From: Agarivorans aestuarii
GTDB lineage: Bacteria > Pseudomonadota > Gammaproteobacteria > Enterobacterales > Celerinatantimonadaceae
Direction: 5' to 3'
Assembly (NCBI RefSeq): GCF_019670125.1
Contig: NZ_AP023033.1
Span: forward strand, 4,492,001-4,556,000
DNA: 64,000 bases
Below the pieces are notes generated by a model that saw nothing but the letters and a program-made list of their open reading frames with translations, ran no database searches and had not been told where the DNA came from. A program made the translations under genes and the position numbers. Of this stretch, positions 1-8,496 are shown in pieces (within the stretch, counting starts at the first letter, position 1; each line of letters opens with the position of its first letter).

Positions 1-123
1 ATAGCCACTTTGGTCTTTATTTGAATAATTTAGCCACTCATCGGTGGCGATGTTAATACTGTTACTATCTGCCAAAGCAGAGCAAGGAAGGCAGAGTAAC
101 AAAAAACAGCGAAGGCCGTTCAC
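1..123 (-). CDS. Partial periplasmic solute-binding protein (family 3-like), N-terminus only
   Basis: The reading frame runs off the left edge of the window. From a GTG at 123-121 it encodes a short signal peptide (MNGLRCFLLLCLPCSALA) followed by a mature start containing INIATDEWLNYSNKDQSG. That stretch resembles the first beta strand and ligand loop of amino-acid-type (SBP_bac_3) binding proteins. AGGG lies about 9 bases upstream of the GTG and acts as a plausible ribosome site. No ATG occurs in this frame in the visible part. It follows cheV on the same strand with 78 bases between them. Only about 40 residues are visible, so family assignment is tentative. It could equally be the sensor part of a larger signalling protein, since this fold is reused in histidine kinases and GGDEF proteins. 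Confidence 0.55.
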   Translation of the reverse strand, partial: MNGLRCFLLLCLPCSALADSNSINIATDEWLNYSNKDQSGY

Positions 124-201
124 TAGGCGAAACCCTAAAAATAGAACACCTTGAAAGCATAGTAAAGCTGCACCAAAGGGTGCAAAAATTTTTAGCCCTT
201 A

Positions 202-1146
202 CTAAAACATCCCCTCAAGGATTCCGGTCTTTTTTGCCAGAGAACTCCTGGTTTCGTCATCAGAAACCCGCTCGGCACCACGTAACATAGCGTCGATGAG
301 CTCTCCTGCGTCAAACTTAGTTAAGGCTTCATCGGCACCCACTTGGCTAGCTCTATCAACACTAATTTCGCTAGATAGCGAGGTATGTAAAATAATATAG
401 GCATCTGCAACACCTGGGTCGCTGCGCACTTCAAAGGTTAGTTCGTAGCCATCTAGGCCCGGCATTTCAATATCGCTCACCAGTACATCAATTGGCTTAC
501 CTTGAGCGGCAGCTTGCTGCATCATTTTAAATGCAGTCGCGCCATCGCTGGCCATTTGGTAGTCAATTTCAATGCTATCTAGGGCACTGGCTAATTGTTT
601 ACGGGCGGTGGCCGAATCATCCACCAGTAGAATTTTAAGCTGAGCAAGAATCGCTTGGTCTGGCAAACTTACCGATACGCGAATCCGATCTTCATCATCA
701 GGGAATACCGAGGCGATCAGCTTTTCAATATCCAATAATTGCACTAATTTGTCATCAACCCGAGTAACGCCTGTTACGTAGGCGTCTTTACCTAATGAAC
801 CCGGTGGTGGATCGATATCGCGCCAGCGACATTCGGTAATTTTTTCAATGCCACGCACTAAGAAACCGACAGTTTGACGGCTAACATCGGTGATTATAAT
901 TGAACAAGACTCTCGTTCTTCTTCAGTAATTGGTCGGTAGCCAACGGCAGCAGCCATGTCGATCACCGAAATTGTTTGGCCACGCAAGGACGCTGAGCCC
1001 AGTACATATTGGTGAGAATGCGGCAGGGCAGTAAGTCGAGTGTAAGGCACAATTTCACGCACCTTTAAGGTGCCAATTGCAAATAGCTGATTTAGGGACA
1101 GCCTAAAATGCAATAAACCTTGGGTTTGACTAGTGGCGCTACTCAT
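202..1146 (-). CDS. cheV: Chemotaxis coupling protein CheV (CheW domain plus receiver)
   Basis: A 314-residue protein with an N-terminal CheW-like domain (about 1-165) and a C-terminal response-regulator receiver (about 170-300). The order and length are those of CheV, which couples chemoreceptors to the CheA kinase and is adjusted by phosphorylation of its own receiver. The receiver shows the acidic pocket LLVDDSATARK, the phosphoacceptor Asp in VSDIEMPGLDGYEL (near residue 225), and the conserved Lys in ALTKFDAGE. There is no signal peptide, so it is cytoplasmic, presumably at receptor arrays. No other chemotaxis gene is adjacent, which is common for stand-alone cheV genes in Vibrio and Shewanella. 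The LysR gene upstream is on the same strand with a 35-base gap. Confidence 0.93.
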   Translation of the reverse strand: MSSATSQTQGLLHFRLSLNQLFAIGTLKVREIVPYTRLTALPHSHQYVLGSASLRGQTISVIDMAAAVGYRPITEEERESCSIIITDVSRQTVGFLVRGIEKITECRWRDIDPPPGSLGKDAYVTGVTRVDDKLVQLLDIEKLIASVFPDDEDRIRVSVSLPDQAILAQLKILLVDDSATARKQLASALDSIEIDYQMASDGATAFKMMQQAAAQGKPIDVLVSDIEMPGLDGYELTFEVRSDPGVADAYIILHTSLSSEISVDRASQVGADEALTKFDAGELIDAMLRGAERVSDDETRSSLAKKTGILEGMF

Positions 1147-1181
1147 GAAGCATCCTTACTCTATTTAGATAACCTTCAACG

Positions 1182-2057
1182 TTATACCGCTTCAGCTGGC
1201 GTGTCTAATAAATAGGCGTCTTGCTGGCGAAACCGCTGACAAATTTGTTTAACTATGGCACTGCTACAAGCCGCATGGGGTTGGGTGGCAGCAACAACTA
1301 CAATATCAATTGCTGGCAAGGGAGGCATTGTTTTAGCGCACAATTCTTGCAATTCCCCCTTGCTAGAACGCGCAAGTGCAGCTACGGCCAATCCTTGCGA
1401 GACTAATCCATACAAACCACTGTGATTGGCACTGGTTGCTAGCAGCCGATAAGGTACTTCGGCCTTGTCTAAGCCATCAATCGCACTAGCGTGAAATTTA
1501 CAATCAGTTTCATACAAAGCCAAGGGTATAGGCCGCAGCAAGCTTAAATCGCGGCCTTTATGGCTAACCCATACACCTTGATCGTGACGTAACAAATACC
1601 CTTCATCACTATCGGGGCTGCGAGTAAGAATGGCCAAATCAAGCTCACCTTGGTCTAGGCTTTCTCTTAATTTAACACTGGGCGCAGCAGACAAGCGCAA
1701 ACATAAATTAGGAATGGCTTGCTGCAGCAACTCACATAGCAGCGGTAATACCGACATGCTGTAGTCGTCGGGGCAGCCTATGCGTAGTTCTACTCTATCG
1801 TGACTATGCTTCATCTCAGTGACAGCTTGATCATGCAAGCTCACAATGCGCCGGGCATAACTGGCCAGGGCTTGCCCTGCCGGAGTGAGTACTAAACTGC
1901 GACCGTCCTTTTCGAATAGCGGGCTAGCGCTTTCTTGCTGCAACTTTTTCATTTGCGCACTAATCGCCGACTGGGTGCGAAAAGTTTGGCTGGCCGCACG
2001 CGTGAAGCTACCGCTCTCAACAAAAGCCACTAAGCTACGTAAAGCGTCAATATCCAT
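1182..2057 (-). CDS. LysR-family transcriptional regulator
   Basis: A 291-residue LysR-type regulator. The N-terminal winged helix-turn-helix is clear (MDIDALRSLVAFVESGSFTR, then AASQTFRTQSAISAQMKKLQ at the recognition helix) with LFEKDGRSLVLTPAGQ closing the wing. Residues from about 90 form the type-2 periplasmic-binding-like effector domain (VELRIGCPDDYS...). It is transcribed away from the GST gene at 2163, with 105 bases between the start codons. LysR genes usually regulate the divergent neighbour, so control of that GST is the simplest inference. A near-palindrome, AATAATCGTTATT, sits in the shared intergenic region. The effector is unknown. Confidence 0.9.
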   Translation of the reverse strand: MDIDALRSLVAFVESGSFTRAASQTFRTQSAISAQMKKLQQESASPLFEKDGRSLVLTPAGQALASYARRIVSLHDQAVTEMKHSHDRVELRIGCPDDYSMSVLPLLCELLQQAIPNLCLRLSAAPSVKLRESLDQGELDLAILTRSPDSDEGYLLRHDQGVWVSHKGRDLSLLRPIPLALYETDCKFHASAIDGLDKAEVPYRLLATSANHSGLYGLVSQGLAVAALARSSKGELQELCAKTMPPLPAIDIVVVAATQPHAACSSAIVKQICQRFRQQDAYLLDTPAEAV

Positions 2058-2093
2058 TTCAACCCATCACCATCGTTAATAGTTGCCATCAAA

Positions 2094-2106
2094 AATAATC
2101 GTTATT
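2094..2106. promoter_or_regulatory. Dyad in LysR/GST divergent intergenic region
   Basis: AATAATCGTTATT is an almost perfect inverted repeat (AATAA-TCG-TTATT) placed between two divergent genes, 37 bases from the LysR start and 57 bases from the GST start. LysR proteins bind AT-rich dyads of the T-N11-A type in such positions. The position supports an operator, but no binding data are available. Confidence 0.35.
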
Positions 2107-2162
2107 CAAGACACAAGCAATCTGTCACATTAAAACCATCATCTAATTGGCAAGGAACAACT

Positions 2163-2780
2163 ATGATTTTGCACGATTATTTACCTTCCGGAAATGGCTA
2201 CAAGATTCGCCTATTGCTAAGCCTGCTAGGGCAAAACTACGGGCTTAAACACTATGACATTGTGAAAGGTGAAAGCCGCAGTGCTGAGTTTTTGTCGATG
2301 AATCCTAACGGTAAAATTCCGGTTCTAGAGCTAGATGATGGACGCTACTTAGCAGAATCTAATGCGGCCTTGTTTTATCTCGCTCAAGACTCAGCATTTT
2401 GGCCCGATGACAGCTGGCAACAAGCACAGGTGATTAGTTGGTTGAGCTTCGAGCAATATAGCCATGAGCCAAATATTGCTAGTCCCCGCTTTTGGCTGAG
2501 CCATGCTGGCATGACGCCCGAGCGCCAAGCTCAATTAGCCGATAAACAGCAGCAAGGTTACGCCGCATTGACGGTGATGGAACAACACCTCAAACAGCAA
2601 GACTATTTTGTAGCTAACCGGCTTACCATTGCAGATATAGCGCTATATGCCTATACCCATGTTGCCGAAGAAGGGGGATTTGATTTGCAGCAGTTTCCTG
2701 CGGTGCTTTCTTGGTTGCGGCGCATAGCCCAGCAAAATAACTACGTGAGCATTAACGATGATTCTGCGCTGATTAACTAA
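2163..2780 (+). CDS. Glutathione S-transferase family protein
   Basis: A 205-residue cytosolic GST-fold protein. The N-terminal thioredoxin-like domain (1-80) has a Ser-containing first loop (LPSGNGYKIRLLL), the cis-Pro segment MNPNGKIPVLELDDG and the glutathione-contacting ESNAALFYL. The all-helical domain (about 90-200) contains LTIADIALYAYTHV, with the N-capping motif expected in GSTs. Family members conjugate or reduce electrophiles with glutathione; the substrate here cannot be read from the sequence. It is preceded by a ribosome site (CAAGGAAC) 6-9 bases before ATG. The gene is divergent from the LysR gene and converges on the oxidoreductase gene, separated by a hairpin terminator. Confidence 0.88.
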   Translation: MILHDYLPSGNGYKIRLLLSLLGQNYGLKHYDIVKGESRSAEFLSMNPNGKIPVLELDDGRYLAESNAALFYLAQDSAFWPDDSWQQAQVISWLSFEQYSHEPNIASPRFWLSHAGMTPERQAQLADKQQQGYAALTVMEQHLKQQDYFVANRLTIADIALYAYTHVAEEGGFDLQQFPAVLSWLRRIAQQNNYVSINDDSALIN

Positions 2781-2786
2781 CAGAGT

Positions 2787-2817
2787 AAAAAAGACCAAGC
2801 CGAGAGTCGGCTTGGTC
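2787..2817 (-). terminator. Intrinsic terminator of the oxidoreductase gene
   Basis: A perfect 11-bp stem (GACCAAGCCGA / TCGGCTTGGTC, 2793-2803 and 2807-2817) with a 3-base loop. On the minus strand it is followed by six T, the strong orientation, so it mainly ends transcription of the gene at 2830-3825. The same hairpin may also stop the convergent GST transcript, though without a U-tract. Confidence 0.8.
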
Positions 2818-2829
2818 AAACGCTTACGC

Positions 2830-3825
2830 TTACAATTTCACTAATAACTTGCCTTGGTTTTCACCGCTAAATAGCAAATTGATGCCCTCAATGGCTGAGT
2901 CTAAGCCCTCTAGAACATGTACTCGGTAACTCAATTTTCCAGCTTGCAGATAGCCGCTAACTTGTTGCATTAGCTGAGGAGCTTTGTCGAAATGGTCCGG
3001 CATAGTAAAGCCTTGAATCGACAAACGCTTTTTAACAATTGGGATCCAGTTAGGGCCAGCCGAAGGCTGCTCAGTGTTGTAATCAGAAATCATTCCACAC
3101 ACTACAACTCGGCCAAAAGCGTTCATGTTATCAATGGCAACTTGCTGAATCTCACCACCGGTATTCTCAAAATAAATGTCAACGCCATCAGGCGTTAGCT
3201 CCGCCACTTTCTCGGCAACATTATCGGTTTTGTAGTTTACCGCCCCATCAAAACCTAGCTCTTCCACCAGCCAACGGCATTTTTCATCGCTGCCAGCCAC
3301 ACCAACAACACGTAAACCTTCGGCCTTAGCAATTTGTCCAACCAAAGAGCCTACCGAACCAGCAGCGCCACTGACCAATAAGGTTTCACCGGCTTTGGGT
3401 TTAGCAATTTCCAGCAAGCCTTGAGCAGCAGTCATGCCCGGCAAGGCTAATACCGCTAGTACCGCTTCTGCTGGCAAACCAGGCGGAACAATATTCACTC
3501 CAGCACCAGAGCTTACAGCTTGCTCGGTCCAGCCAAACATTCCCATTACCGTAGCACCTACCGGAAATTGCGGATTACGCGACTCAACAACTTCACCAAT
3601 TCCACTGGCACGCATTACCTCGTCTAGTGCTACCGGCGGAATATAACTATCGGTATCGGCGCTCATCCAACCGCGCATGGCAGGGTCTAGCGACATATGG
3701 GTTTGCTTAACCCGAAATTGGCCGTCTTGCAGCTCTTCAGCCACATGACTGCGGCTTTCAAAACAGCTGGCTTCAATATGGCTAAGAGGGCGCTTTACTA
3801 AATGAATCGACTGATAGCTTGACAT
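2830..3825 (-). CDS. NADP-dependent oxidoreductase, CurA / MDR family
   Basis: A 331-residue zinc-independent medium-chain dehydrogenase/reductase of the leukotriene-B4-dehydrogenase / curcumin reductase (E. coli CurA, formerly YncB) group. The start SIHLVKRPLSHI, the substrate-domain RGWMSADTDSYIPPV, the dinucleotide-binding GAAGSVGSLVGQIAKAEG near residue 150 and the later YFENTGGEIQ are typical. These enzymes reduce activated C=C bonds of enones with NADPH, and the protein lacks the zinc ligands of alcohol dehydrogenases. It is divergent from the LysR gene at 3949, which probably controls it. The precise substrate is unknown. Confidence 0.88.
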   Translation of the reverse strand: MSSYQSIHLVKRPLSHIEASCFESRSHVAEELQDGQFRVKQTHMSLDPAMRGWMSADTDSYIPPVALDEVMRASGIGEVVESRNPQFPVGATVMGMFGWTEQAVSSGAGVNIVPPGLPAEAVLAVLALPGMTAAQGLLEIAKPKAGETLLVSGAAGSVGSLVGQIAKAEGLRVVGVAGSDEKCRWLVEELGFDGAVNYKTDNVAEKVAELTPDGVDIYFENTGGEIQQVAIDNMNAFGRVVVCGMISDYNTEQPSAGPNWIPIVKKRLSIQGFTMPDHFDKAPQLMQQVSGYLQAGKLSYRVHVLEGLDSAIEGINLLFSGENQGKLLVKL

Positions 3826-3948
3826 GTGGGCATCCTTAAATGGGTGATCCGAGTAATTATTAACGGTTTGATTATAAATAAACTAACAAATAGGAATAAA
3901 TAGCCCTTTAAGCTAAACTTTATTGCCTTTTAGACAAAAGTGAACCTG

Positions 3949-4848
3949 ATGGATAAGTTACGCGCCCTACAATATTTTGCTCACCTTGCTGAATCTGGCA
4001 GCTTCACCAATACTGCCAATGCCTTTGATGTGCCGCCCTCTTCGGTATCTCGGCGAATTGCCGATTTAGAAGCGATGTTGAAGCAGCAGCTGCTGCATCG
4101 CAGTACTCGCCAAGTAAAATTGACCGAGTTGGGTGATTTATACTATCAACAAATATTGCCCGCGCTGCACAGCTTGAACGATGCTGAAGACTTACTTAAA
4201 CAGCAGCAACAACACCCCAGCGGAATGCTATCTATCAGCGCCATGCCCAGCTACGGGGAGCTATGTTTAACACCGATATTGAGTGAATTTTCGCAACGTT
4301 ACCCAGACATCGTGTTAGATCTGCACTTTAGTGATCAGTTAAGTAACTTGCGCCGCGACCAAATAGATATCGCAATTCGTGGCGGCACCGCACCCGACGA
4401 ACGCATTGTTGCCAAAAAGCTCTCGAATAATCATTTTGTTTTGTGTGCTTCGCCAGAATATTTAGCGCGCAATGGCCAACCACAAAGCCCTCTCGAGCTT
4501 AATCAACACCCCAGCTTACGCTATCGAAGCCCAGAAAAAGTGCTGCCTTGGTTATATAAAGAACAACAAAAATGGCAAGAATTACATCCACCTATTCGCT
4601 TAATTAGCAATCATGGTACAAGCTTAGTCAACGCAGCCAAAAGTGGTGAGGGCATTGCTTTATTGCCAGAATGGGGAATTAGCCAACAGCTTGCCGAGGG
4701 CAGCTTAGTGGTATTTTCGGTCGGCCAAGATATTCGAGTATCGCCCGCGGAAGCCACTGGCATTTATCTTTTATACCAAGGGCTTAAGTATCAGATACCC
4801 AAAGTGAAAGTGGCTGTGGATTTTATCATTTCGCGCTTAATGCAATAG
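3949..4848 (+). CDS. LysR-family transcriptional regulator
   Basis: A 299-residue LysR protein of the group that starts MDKLRALQYFAHLAESGSFT. The helix-turn-helix is at 1-60 (NTANAFDVPPSSVSRRIADL) and the effector-binding domain (GMLSISAMPSYGELCLTPIL...) from about 90. A GTG at 3940 in the same frame would add three residues. The ATG at 3949 is preferred because family members begin at MDKL/MDRL. It is divergent from the CurA-like reductase with about 120 bases between them, an arrangement that often marks a regulator and its target. The inducer is unknown. Confidence 0.88.
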   Translation: MDKLRALQYFAHLAESGSFTNTANAFDVPPSSVSRRIADLEAMLKQQLLHRSTRQVKLTELGDLYYQQILPALHSLNDAEDLLKQQQQHPSGMLSISAMPSYGELCLTPILSEFSQRYPDIVLDLHFSDQLSNLRRDQIDIAIRGGTAPDERIVAKKLSNNHFVLCASPEYLARNGQPQSPLELNQHPSLRYRSPEKVLPWLYKEQQKWQELHPPIRLISNHGTSLVNAAKSGEGIALLPEWGISQQLAEGSLVVFSVGQDIRVSPAEATGIYLLYQGLKYQIPKVKVAVDFIISRLMQ

Positions 4849-4902
4849 CCTAGTAGATATTCAGGCATGTTGAAGCAGCAGTAATGAGTTAAACCTTATT
4901 CT

Positions 4903-4941
4903 CTTAGTTATTCAGCATAATGTGCTGAGCTTATGACTAAG
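4903..4941. promoter_or_regulatory. Nested inverted repeat upstream of the polyamine-type ABC operon
   Basis: Inner dyad TCAGCA-N5-TGCTGA (4912-4928) lies inside an outer dyad CTTAGT...ACTAAG (4903-4908 and 4936-4941). There is no following T-run, so a terminator for the upstream LysR gene is less likely than an operator or a structured leader. It ends 113 bases before the ABC operon start. The remaining bases to 5054 show no convincing promoter. Confidence 0.35.
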
Positions 4942-5054
4942 CTGTTCAAACTTTGCACTTTTCTCTGCAAACTTGTTTGTTAAGATAATGTTACGTTTGA
5001 TTCTTGATTACATGGTCTACTTTTAGCAACAAGCCTTAACAAAAGGAACTGTTT

Positions 5055-6164
5055 ATGGGCGAGCCGGTCAGTGACCAACAATATGTGCGCTTTGTTGACG
5101 TAAAAAAAAGCTACGATCAACGCAGCTTAGTGGTAAAAAACTTCAATCTAGATATTCGCAAAGGTGAGTTTGTTACCTTGCTTGGTCCTTCTGGTTCTGG
5201 CAAAACCACCTGTTTGATGATGCTAGCCGGTTTTGAAGATGTCACCAGCGGCCAAATATTGGTGAATGGCCAAGCCATTACTAACGTTGCTCCCTATAAC
5301 CGAAACATCGGCATGGTGTTCCAACACTATGCACTCTTCCCCCATATGACAGTAGCCGAGAACCTCGCTTACCCTTTGGTAGTTCGTAAACTCCCCAAAG
5401 AAGAAATCAGCCGCAGAGTGGCTGAGTCTCTAGCCTTAGTAGAGCTAGACAGCTTTGGCAAACGCTACCCAGGACATTTGTCCGGAGGCCAGAAGCAACG
5501 GGTAGCACTGGCGCGCTCGCTGATTTTTGAACCTTCGATTGTATTGATGGATGAGCCACTGGGCGCTTTAGACAAAAACCTTCGCGAACAAATGCAGCTA
5601 GAAATTAAACGCTTACACGAAGCCATCGGCTTTACCGCTATTTATGTTACTCATGATCAAACCGAAGCCCTCACTATGTCTGATCGCATCGCCGTGTTTA
5701 ACGATGGCGTCGTGCAGCAATGTGCTGCACCAGATGTGCTGTATGAGCGCCCTGAGAATGCTTTTGTTGCTGACTTTATCGGTGAAAACAACCACCTAAA
5801 AGGCAAGGTACTTAATCGCGCTCAAGGCTTAGCTAAAGTAGAACTAAGTGATGGCAGCGTTGTAAGCGGCCAAGCCATGGATTGCCCCGAATCAGGCAAT
5901 GCCTGCGTATTGGCGGTACGCCCCGAAAACTTATTTATTGAAAGCGATAAACATCGCTTTGATAACCGAATTGAAGCAGAGTTTATTACGCGCCTCTATG
6001 TAGGCGACTTTATTCGCTACTTCTTTAAACTTCGTGACAAGACTGAGCTGATGGTAAAAGTGCTCAACGATCACGACGCTCCACAAATTGCCGCTGGCAC
6101 AATTACTAAACTAACGTGGTCCGTTAATGACGGGTTAGCTTTTAATCCACCCCCAAGCTCTTAA
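5055..6164 (+). CDS. ABC transporter ATP-binding protein, polyamine-type (PotA-like)
   Basis: A 369-residue ATPase subunit, the first gene of a four-gene importer operon. Visible motifs are Walker A GPSGSGKTT (near 45), Q-loop MVFQHYALFPHM, signature LSGGQKQRVALARSL, Walker B IVLMDEPLGALD and the switch His in YVTHDQTEA. A C-terminal TOBE region (about 245-365, LAVRPENLFIE) is as in PotA/FbpC-type ATPases. It hydrolyses ATP at the cytoplasmic face to drive uptake through the two permeases encoded downstream. The start is supported by AAGGAAC 6-10 bases upstream. Nine bases separate it from the next reading frame, consistent with a single mRNA. Confidence 0.92.
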   Translation: MGEPVSDQQYVRFVDVKKSYDQRSLVVKNFNLDIRKGEFVTLLGPSGSGKTTCLMMLAGFEDVTSGQILVNGQAITNVAPYNRNIGMVFQHYALFPHMTVAENLAYPLVVRKLPKEEISRRVAESLALVELDSFGKRYPGHLSGGQKQRVALARSLIFEPSIVLMDEPLGALDKNLREQMQLEIKRLHEAIGFTAIYVTHDQTEALTMSDRIAVFNDGVVQQCAAPDVLYERPENAFVADFIGENNHLKGKVLNRAQGLAKVELSDGSVVSGQAMDCPESGNACVLAVRPENLFIESDKHRFDNRIEAEFITRLYVGDFIRYFFKLRDKTELMVKVLNDHDAPQIAAGTITKLTWSVNDGLAFNPPPSS

Positions 6165-6182
6165 TGGTAAAGGATGATACCT

Positions 6183-7229
6183 ATGAAACGTTTACTCTCA
6201 GTTATTGCTCTCGCCTCGGCCTGTAGCATTGCTAATGCCGAACAACTCACCGCCGTATCTTTTGGTGGTGCTTATGGCGCGGCCCAGCAGAAACACATGC
6301 TGGACCCCTTCATGAAAGAAACAGGCCACAAAATCCTATTTGAAAACTACTCCGGTGGGATTGCCGAGATAAAAGCCCAAGTTGAGAGTGGTAACATTCT
6401 TTGGGATGTAATCGACGTAGAGGTGATTGACCTTGAACGCGCTTGTTCTGAAGGTTTATTGGAAGTAATTGACCACGACAGCCTGCCACCAGGTGACGAC
6501 GGCGTACCTGCAGCTAAAGACTTCAGCGAAGCAGCCTTAGCCAATGAATGTGGTGTAGGTAACATTGTGTGGACGGTACTTTTTGCCTACAACAATGACA
6601 CCATTAAAGGTGGCCAACCTAGCTCTATTGCTGACTTCTTCGATACTAAAACCTACCCAGGTAAACGCGCTTTACGCAAACGCCCTCAGGTAAACATGGA
6701 ATGGGCACTGATCGCCGATGGCGTGCCAAAAGAGCAAGTTTATGAAGTATTAGAAACCGACGAAGGCCAAGCTCGCGCCTTTGCCAAGCTCGCCACTATT
6801 GCCGACGATATTGTTTGGTTCGACAGCTGGTCACAAGCACCACAACTGCTAAATGACGGCGGCGCAGTCATGGTTCAATCCGCTAATGGGCGGATCTTTG
6901 ATGCCATTCAAAGTGAAGGAAAACCCTTTGAAATGGTTTGGGATGCTCACCTTTACGACTTAGACGTTTGGGCCATTGTAAAAGGCACCAAGAAAAAAGA
7001 CCTAGCCATGGAATTCATCCGCTTCGCTACTAGCTCAAAACCGTTGAGTGGCATGCCTGAAGTGGCTTACGGACCAACCCGTAACTCTTCTTACGCTTAC
7101 GTCGATAAAGCGGTTATTCCTAAATTACCTTCTTCTCACTTAGATGAGGGCCTAAAAGCCTCTGGTGAGTTTTGGGCTGATTATGGTGAATCTTTAGGCG
7201 AGAAGTTTAACGAGTGGCTGCTTAAATAG
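6183..7229 (+). CDS. Periplasmic polyamine-type substrate-binding protein (PotD/PotF-like)
   Basis: A 348-residue secreted binding protein. The signal peptide MKRLLSVIALASACSIANA is followed by EQLTAVSFGGAYGAAQ, the usual opening of PotD/PotF and related family-1 binding proteins, and by WDVIDVEVIDLERAC. The start was placed at 6183 because AGGA lies 8 bases before it; the in-frame ATG at 6174 has its ribosome site almost touching it. Binding of putrescine/spermidine or a related cation is inferred from family and operon. The conserved aromatic and acidic pocket cannot be assigned confidently by eye, so another small organic cation is possible. Confidence 0.88.
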   Translation: MKRLLSVIALASACSIANAEQLTAVSFGGAYGAAQQKHMLDPFMKETGHKILFENYSGGIAEIKAQVESGNILWDVIDVEVIDLERACSEGLLEVIDHDSLPPGDDGVPAAKDFSEAALANECGVGNIVWTVLFAYNNDTIKGGQPSSIADFFDTKTYPGKRALRKRPQVNMEWALIADGVPKEQVYEVLETDEGQARAFAKLATIADDIVWFDSWSQAPQLLNDGGAVMVQSANGRIFDAIQSEGKPFEMVWDAHLYDLDVWAIVKGTKKKDLAMEFIRFATSSKPLSGMPEVAYGPTRNSSYAYVDKAVIPKLPSSHLDEGLKASGEFWADYGESLGEKFNEWLLK

Positions 7230-7252
7230 CAGCAACGTAGTTAGAGGTGAAG

Positions 7253-8494
7253 ATGGATAACAACAGTCTCAGCGTAGAAGAAATACTCCAGAGCAAACGC
7301 TTGCTTAAACGCAAGAAGCGGATGTTGCTGGCATTTACCATGCCGCTGTTGATATTTGTCTTCATCACCTTTATTTCGCCCATTGCCACTATGCTCTATC
7401 GTAGTGTTTACCACCCTACGGTAAGCCAACTTATCCCCTTGAGCTTGGCAGAGTTAAACACTTGGGATGAAGCCGGCGACCAGTTACCCAACAGCCAAGC
7501 GCTCAAACAATTTGCCATTGAGCTTCAAGGGCTCTCTAAAGAGCGCTTATCAGGAAAACTTGCCGAAGAAATCAACCGACTCAAACCCGGCAGTTCTAGC
7601 TTAATTAAATCTAGTGCCAGAAAGCTCAAGAAAAAGTCGCTAGAAGAATTACAGCAAAATGGTGATACCTTGCTGCTTGGCTACTCCAAAAAGTGGCAGG
7701 ACATAAACCTATGGCGAGCGATGAAGCGGGCCGGACAAGCCTTTACCGATAGTTACTACCTCACGACCTTTGATTTAAAACGTAATGCAGCTGGCGAGAT
7801 TGAGCAGCGAGATACCCAGATTTACTTAAAGCTGTATTGGAAGAGCTTAAAAATAGCGTTAATTATTACCTTTCTCACAGCGTTGCTAGCCTATCCCTTG
7901 GCTTACTACTTGGCCAACGCGCCAAGCAAAATAGCTAATCGTTTAATGGTATTGGTATTGCTGCCTTTTTGGACCTCACTGCTGGTTCGCACCACTTCTT
8001 GGATAGCCATATTGCAAACCAACGGCGTGGTTAACTCCACATTGCAGGCACTAGGGTTGATAGATGAGCCCTTTGAGATGCTTTACACCCAGTTCGCTAC
8101 AGTTATTGCTATGACTCACATATTACTGCCATTTATGATTTTACCTTTGTATAGCGTGATGAAAAATATCGACCCGAGTTATTTTCGTGCAGCACTTTCC
8201 CTAGGAGCTCGACCTGTGCCTGCATTTGTAAAAATTTACCTACCAATGACCATTCCCGGGGTAAGTGCCGGCGCCTTGTTGGTATTCATTATTTCCATTG
8301 GCTACTACATTACTCCAGCGATAGTAGGCGGCACCGAAGGACAGATGATCTCAAACATTATTGCCTTCCATATGCAGTCCTCGAATAACTGGGAACTAGC
8401 TGCAGCGTTGGGGTCACTATTGTTGGCCTTAATCATTGCCCTATATTGGCTTTACGACCGCTTTGTGGGCGTAAATAACATTAAGTTGGGCTAA
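7253..8494 (+). CDS. ABC transporter permease (PotB-like) with enlarged N-terminal periplasmic insert
   Basis: A 413-residue inner-membrane permease. The first membrane segment (about 25-50, MLLAFTMPLLIFVFITFISP) is followed by about 140 mostly hydrophilic, charged residues before the remaining five or so segments. The binding-protein-dependent permease signature is near the C-terminus (AALSLGARPVPAFVKIYLPM). Classical PotB is under 300 residues, so the insert between the first two helices is the main peculiarity. The ATG at 7253 is chosen over the GTG at 7247 because AGAGG stands 5 bases before it. It is the third gene of the operon, 23 bases after the binding-protein gene. Confidence 0.9.
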   Translation: MDNNSLSVEEILQSKRLLKRKKRMLLAFTMPLLIFVFITFISPIATMLYRSVYHPTVSQLIPLSLAELNTWDEAGDQLPNSQALKQFAIELQGLSKERLSGKLAEEINRLKPGSSSLIKSSARKLKKKSLEELQQNGDTLLLGYSKKWQDINLWRAMKRAGQAFTDSYYLTTFDLKRNAAGEIEQRDTQIYLKLYWKSLKIALIITFLTALLAYPLAYYLANAPSKIANRLMVLVLLPFWTSLLVRTTSWIAILQTNGVVNSTLQALGLIDEPFEMLYTQFATVIAMTHILLPFMILPLYSVMKNIDPSYFRAALSLGARPVPAFVKIYLPMTIPGVSAGALLVFIISIGYYITPAIVGGTEGQMISNIIAFHMQSSNNWELAAALGSLLLALIIALYWLYDRFVGVNNIKLG

Positions 8495-8496
8495 GC

